The notes below the pieces were generated by a model. It ran no database searches. It saw only the letters and a list, made by a program, of their open reading frames with translations, and had not been told where the DNA came from. A program made the translations under genes and the position numbers. Below, piece by piece: positions 60,435 through 64,000 of a stretch of DNA of 64,000 nt (position 1 is the stretch's first letter; the number at the start of each line of letters is the position of its first letter). This DNA is from Apostichopus japonicus (Eukaryota; Echinodermata; Holothuroidea; Aspidochirotida; Stichopodidae), in NCBI RefSeq assembly GCF_037975245.1, contig NC_092573.1:13848001-13912000 (forward strand), in the 5' to 3' direction.

Positions 60435-62631
60435 CTGTTAAAATAAAGAAAGAAGAAAAAAGAAAATTCACACTGCTAACTTCCTTTTGGCATTTGTTGA
60501 TGAAAATATAGTCGGACTGGTTTTGAACCTGGCCGACATTTTATGGGTACGCGCAGTGTGTTTATCATGAAAAGTTCAGTCGCACATTACGGCTTGGAAT
60601 TTATCTGAACCTCTTTAGCTGAATCCATTATCCAACCATTGTAACTTGTATCATAATACATTGGTATATATGCCTTCCTTGAGTGTACAGAGTGAACCAC
60701 ACAAAACACAACACAAATGGAACAGTAACATGTTGAAGCACTTTAACTAAAAGTCATTGCTATCATAGAATGGTTTGTATGGTCCGTTACAATAACAAAC
60801 TACACTATAGTATAAAAAACTACACTAGTATAACAAACCACACGATAGTATAACAAACCACACCATAGTATAACAAACCACACCATAGTATAACAAACTA
60901 CACTATAGTATCACAAACTACACTATAGTATAACAAATGTGACCATCTACATGTTTGCACCCTCCAGACAAATTATTCCGGCCTGACGTTATCTCTATAC
61001 CGCACTGATAAGCTAGGCATGGTTTACAAGACATTATGGTATACTGAACAAAAAATATGAATAAAAGTGCAGAGAACTGATTGAAAAATTTAGAATGTAA
61101 GTTTTGCTTAACTGTTCTACCCCAATGTGAGAGGTAAACCAACCTATATAGTGGTGCAACAATTGCAAGAGGAATTCCCCGATATCCTTGTCGCCACTTT
61201 TCGCAAACCACTGTTTGACTTCCTCCAGATTTTTCAACTCCTTCTTGAAGGATTTGTGATGGCCAATTTTCATGTAATGCTTACCTGGTATAAAAGAGAA
61301 GGAATAATTCACATTTAATGATATGCAGATATATGCAGTCATATAGCTATCTATGCTGGATGGCAGCTAGTGGTTGGCATCCACCAACAAACAGCTCTTA
61401 CCAACCAGCATCAATCAAAAATAGATACCTTTCCAACCAGCACTTGCTTGATTGCAACAACCAGCATTCTAGACATTTTCACATAATGACCAAAACTAAC
61501 CAGACCACTGACAAAATGGAAAAGAGCCTATCCTGGCTTCATCCCTTAATATCCCTGAATAAGTCAACATTATACATCTACTGTATATACTGATGTCATC
61601 ACTCCAGCAAAGTTTATTGGCTGACAGTTTACTTCTGGATTGAATGATCATAAAATAATATACATACGTAAACCATAGATTAGCAGTGTTGGTGAAGTTT
61701 TAACTTCAATCGGCAATGTTACTACAGCAAGCTTGGGTTTGAATTGAAGTTCTTTATCATATATCATCAAATTCTATGGGCATACATTACGATCACCGTA
61801 CATAACTTTTCCTTGGGTTTGTATCCTAACAACTTTGGTGACCTAGGCGATGCTAGGCAATCATGCCCCCCCCCCCAAGAGATGGTGGCAATACAGTAAT
61901 TGTTTATGAAATATCAGGTTTATTTAAATGATATTTTACGTCCCCTACAGTGCATTGCTTTTTTTCTTTTATCAATGGACTATCGCCATACATAATGTGT
62001 AGCTTTGCAAATCACACATTTATCAATCGGTATGATAATTATCGATACTCACCATTAGGATACTGGATTGGTGGAAGCAAGTAAAAATCATCGACGTCCG
62101 GCATCTTTCCCGTAAACATGATCATAACAGGCATCTCCTTTAACCTGGCTAATTCCTTTCCCGATACCTCGGCCCTGACGGCCAATTCGGTATCAACTTT
62201 GACCTCCACTTCACATCCTTCCGGTAACAGTCTGTGGTAGTTTATGAAAGCGCCCGGGCAGAGTAAGACTCTTCTCGCGTAGATGTCACCGTTCTTACGG
62301 GTGCCGATAACGACTTCACCTTGGTCACCCTCGAGAGCTTTCTGAATGGATATGGCAGTATCGTTGATGATTTCGCAGCCTCGGAGATGTGCGGCCGTCT
62401 TCTGCGCCATGACTAATCTTCTCGGTGAGATGTGTCCGGACCTGCTTTTGGTGAATAAGTAAGTCTTTGTATGATCCCTTCTCAGATAAGGAAACAGCGT
62501 CTGTAAGTCCTGCTTGATGCATCTCTGGATAGGTATATTCTGCTTCTGACTGTTTCTCTCTACAGATTCAGTATAGGCTGACCCCTTAGGTCCAATGGTC
62601 AAACATCCGACCTCCGAATAAAAGGATATTC
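60181..62631 (-). CDS. FAD-dependent oxidoreductase paralogue, last three exons
   Basis: Exons 62631-62053, 61284-61144 and 60434-60181 join in frame (974 nt, about 324 residues) and align over their whole length with exons 3-5 of the plus-strand gene, with the same phases. Conserved stretches include SGHISPRRLV, RRVLLCPGAFINY, DFYLLPPIQYPNG and GILTGGNGYGAKSSDE. Overall I judge about half of the residues identical, higher in the last exon. The covalent-flavin Cys position reads Ala (GAVTAGTP). The C-terminus is longer and Lys/Ser-rich (ending KSNKSKL), where the -SKL-like end -KL could be read as a weak PTS1 (tripeptide SKL). The N-terminal Rossmann exons are not in the window. Confidence 0.88.
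60778..60940. repeat. About 21-bp tandem repeat (ACAAACCACACYATAGTATA)
   Basis: Seven imperfect units lying in the last intron of the minus-strand FAD gene. Confidence 0.9.
61144..61284 (-). CDS. FAD oxidoreductase paralogue, exon 4 equivalent
   Basis: 141 nt as in the paralogue; encodes KHYMKIGHHKSFKKEL... The acceptor (ttataccag) is good and the donor is GTTGGT, weaker than the others. Confidence 0.85.
61285..62052 (-). other. Intron of the minus-strand FAD gene
   Basis: Short ACCAACCAGCA-type repeats at 61.36-61.47 kb and a C-run near 61,867. No exon seen. Confidence 0.5.
62053..62631 (-). CDS. FAD oxidoreductase paralogue, exon 3 equivalent
   Basis: Acceptor ttctttctag, donor GTGAGT. 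579 nt, one codon shorter than the plus-strand counterpart. It encodes SFYSEVGCLTIGPKG... to LLPPIQYPNG. Confidence 0.92.
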
Positions 62632-64000
62632 CTAGAAAGAGAAAGTCATACATGTTAAAAAATTTACATTGCAATAAGCAAACCAAAAAGGCTGGCAGTA
62701 TTCATATAGCAGTTCGGCTTTTACACGATATAAAGAAACACTTTTGATAAAATTTTCGCAGGAAATTGCAGAGAACTTTTCAAAAGTAGGCACCAACTTA
62801 TAGACTTATTATATACTATTTGCTAATGATAATGAACAAAGGTTCATAAAAATGCTGTGATATGATGTCACAGATTTCACTTTTCAGTCGTTTTTTTTTA
62901 TCAAATACGTCAAGTAGTTGTCAAACAAGCTCATAACTTCAAAATTTCGTTGATATGCTGTCTTTGTCTGAGGATTTTCTAGATCCCATGTGAAGGGCAA
63001 ATCATCATTAGTTCCAAAAGGGGGTAAGTGATAGACTTGTCCATCACATGACTAGAACATGGAAAAAGGATTTAACTAACTCTCAGGTATGTATCTAAGG
63101 AAGGGAAGAGAGTGTTGCTTCTACTATCACCGCCCTGGTCACAGTCTAACAGAAATTTTCTGGGTGATGTTTTTGTAATTGTTGATTTATATTTATTAAA
63201 AATAACCTTCTGAAAATACACTTATTGAGATACTAATTATTGCCATGAGTATGTATTCACATACTTTAAAAACAAAAAAAGATAAAAAAAGAAGAAAGAA
63301 AAAAAGAAAGCAAAAGGGACAGAGAAAGTTTAATGAGTGTGATTTCACAAATTTTCATTTTCAAATGCTTTGTTCGAGAAGAATAACTGATTAGCAGAGC
63401 TTTCTATAGATAATTAATCGGAATAGCAGCACATGTCAATTGTTCATTTTGAAGGTCCACAAATTGTCAGGACTCGAGAGGTGCATATGTAACTGGAGCC
63501 TCCTCCCCTCCCACTACCCCCCACCCCCCATCTCCACTAAGCTTCCTATCTCAAATCTACCAGTGCCATGAAATAATTCATCTGGTTTAATAAAGCAAAA
63601 CGTTATCCAAATTTGTCAATTTGCTATGCTACTGTAAACATGTATCAGACTATGATATTAGTATATTAAACCACGCAAGAACAGTGGTGTGGTAATTATG
63701 CTCTTTTGCTCTGTGTTGTTGACTAGCAGAGTTATTACTAAATCAAATTGTCAAAAGTAATTATAATCTGGTGGCAGATACCAGCAAATACTAGCGACTT
63801 CAGTGTACATAAATTTTAATTTAGTTGTAAAAGAAATATTAGGCAAAATCATGTTTTACATAATTAAGGCTTTAATAATCCCAAAGGATGTCATTTAATT
63901 AAACCATAAATTAAACCTCAACAAGGATGGAGGAAAAGTGTTAAATTAAAGCTAGCAAATGGTAGACACTGTGTAACAATACTGTTCCCTGTGATTAAAT
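62632..64000 (-). other. Upstream intron of the minus-strand FAD gene
   Basis: I looked for equivalents of exons 1 and 2 (GGGLWG and SHYDEGRI codons) and found none, so the intron extends beyond the right edge. Only A-rich and C-rich low-complexity stretches (63.28 and 63.51 kb) stand out. Confidence 0.5.

Overview
The window is intron-rich eukaryotic nuclear DNA, most likely from a marine invertebrate. The basis is spliced genes with GT-AG introns, a RAF/KSR-family kinase gene, and a very high load of (TA)n, other simple repeats, foldback elements and DNA transposons. The frequent TAGGCCTATA / TAGCCTATA motifs and the general repeat style remind me of echinoderms (for example sea cucumbers), but that placement is only a guess.

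Layout. 1-15.4 kb, minus strand: a ten-exon gene running from an ATG at 15,377 off the left edge. I assembled it by matching splice sites and reading phase; the coding total is 1,671 nt (557 residues), in frame throughout. It encodes a C1 zinc-binding domain, a Ser/Thr-rich linker and a RAF/KSR-type kinase domain in which the usual catalytic residues are replaced. A TATA/GC-box promoter lies just upstream (15.4-15.7 kb). 16-47 kb: no confident gene except one orphan candidate terminal exon at 34.0 kb. This part holds a 1.8-kb TIR element, two MITE copies, a foldback element with 72-bp arms, a 600-bp (ATG)n tract, a 4.1-kb minisatellite of 13-bp units with higher-order structure, and diverged duplicated blocks around that minisatellite. 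47.9-55.8 kb, plus strand: a complete five-exon gene for a 406-residue FAD-dependent oxidoreductase of the DAO / sarcosine-oxidase-like fold. Its last intron carries a hAT-type element with an 8-bp target duplication and a tRNA-headed SINE. 56.2-58.1 kb: a second copy of the 1.8-kb TIR element, followed by an inverted 136-bp copy of the exon 2/intron 2 junction of the FAD gene. 60.2-62.6 kb, minus strand: the last three exons of a paralogous FAD oxidoreductase, convergent with the first; its first two exons lie beyond the right edge.

How the genes relate. The kinase-like gene would belong to Ras-MAPK scaffolding rather than to phosphoryl transfer. The two FAD genes are local inverted duplicates with conserved intron phases and an equal-length fourth exon (141 nt in both), so they arose from an intron-containing ancestor. 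Nothing links the kinase gene and the oxidase pair functionally. The least expected items are the C1-first, catalytically dead RAF/KSR protein, the stray inverted FAD-gene fragment, the MITE flanked exactly by 115-145-bp direct repeats, and the ordered repeat structure at 35-46 kb.
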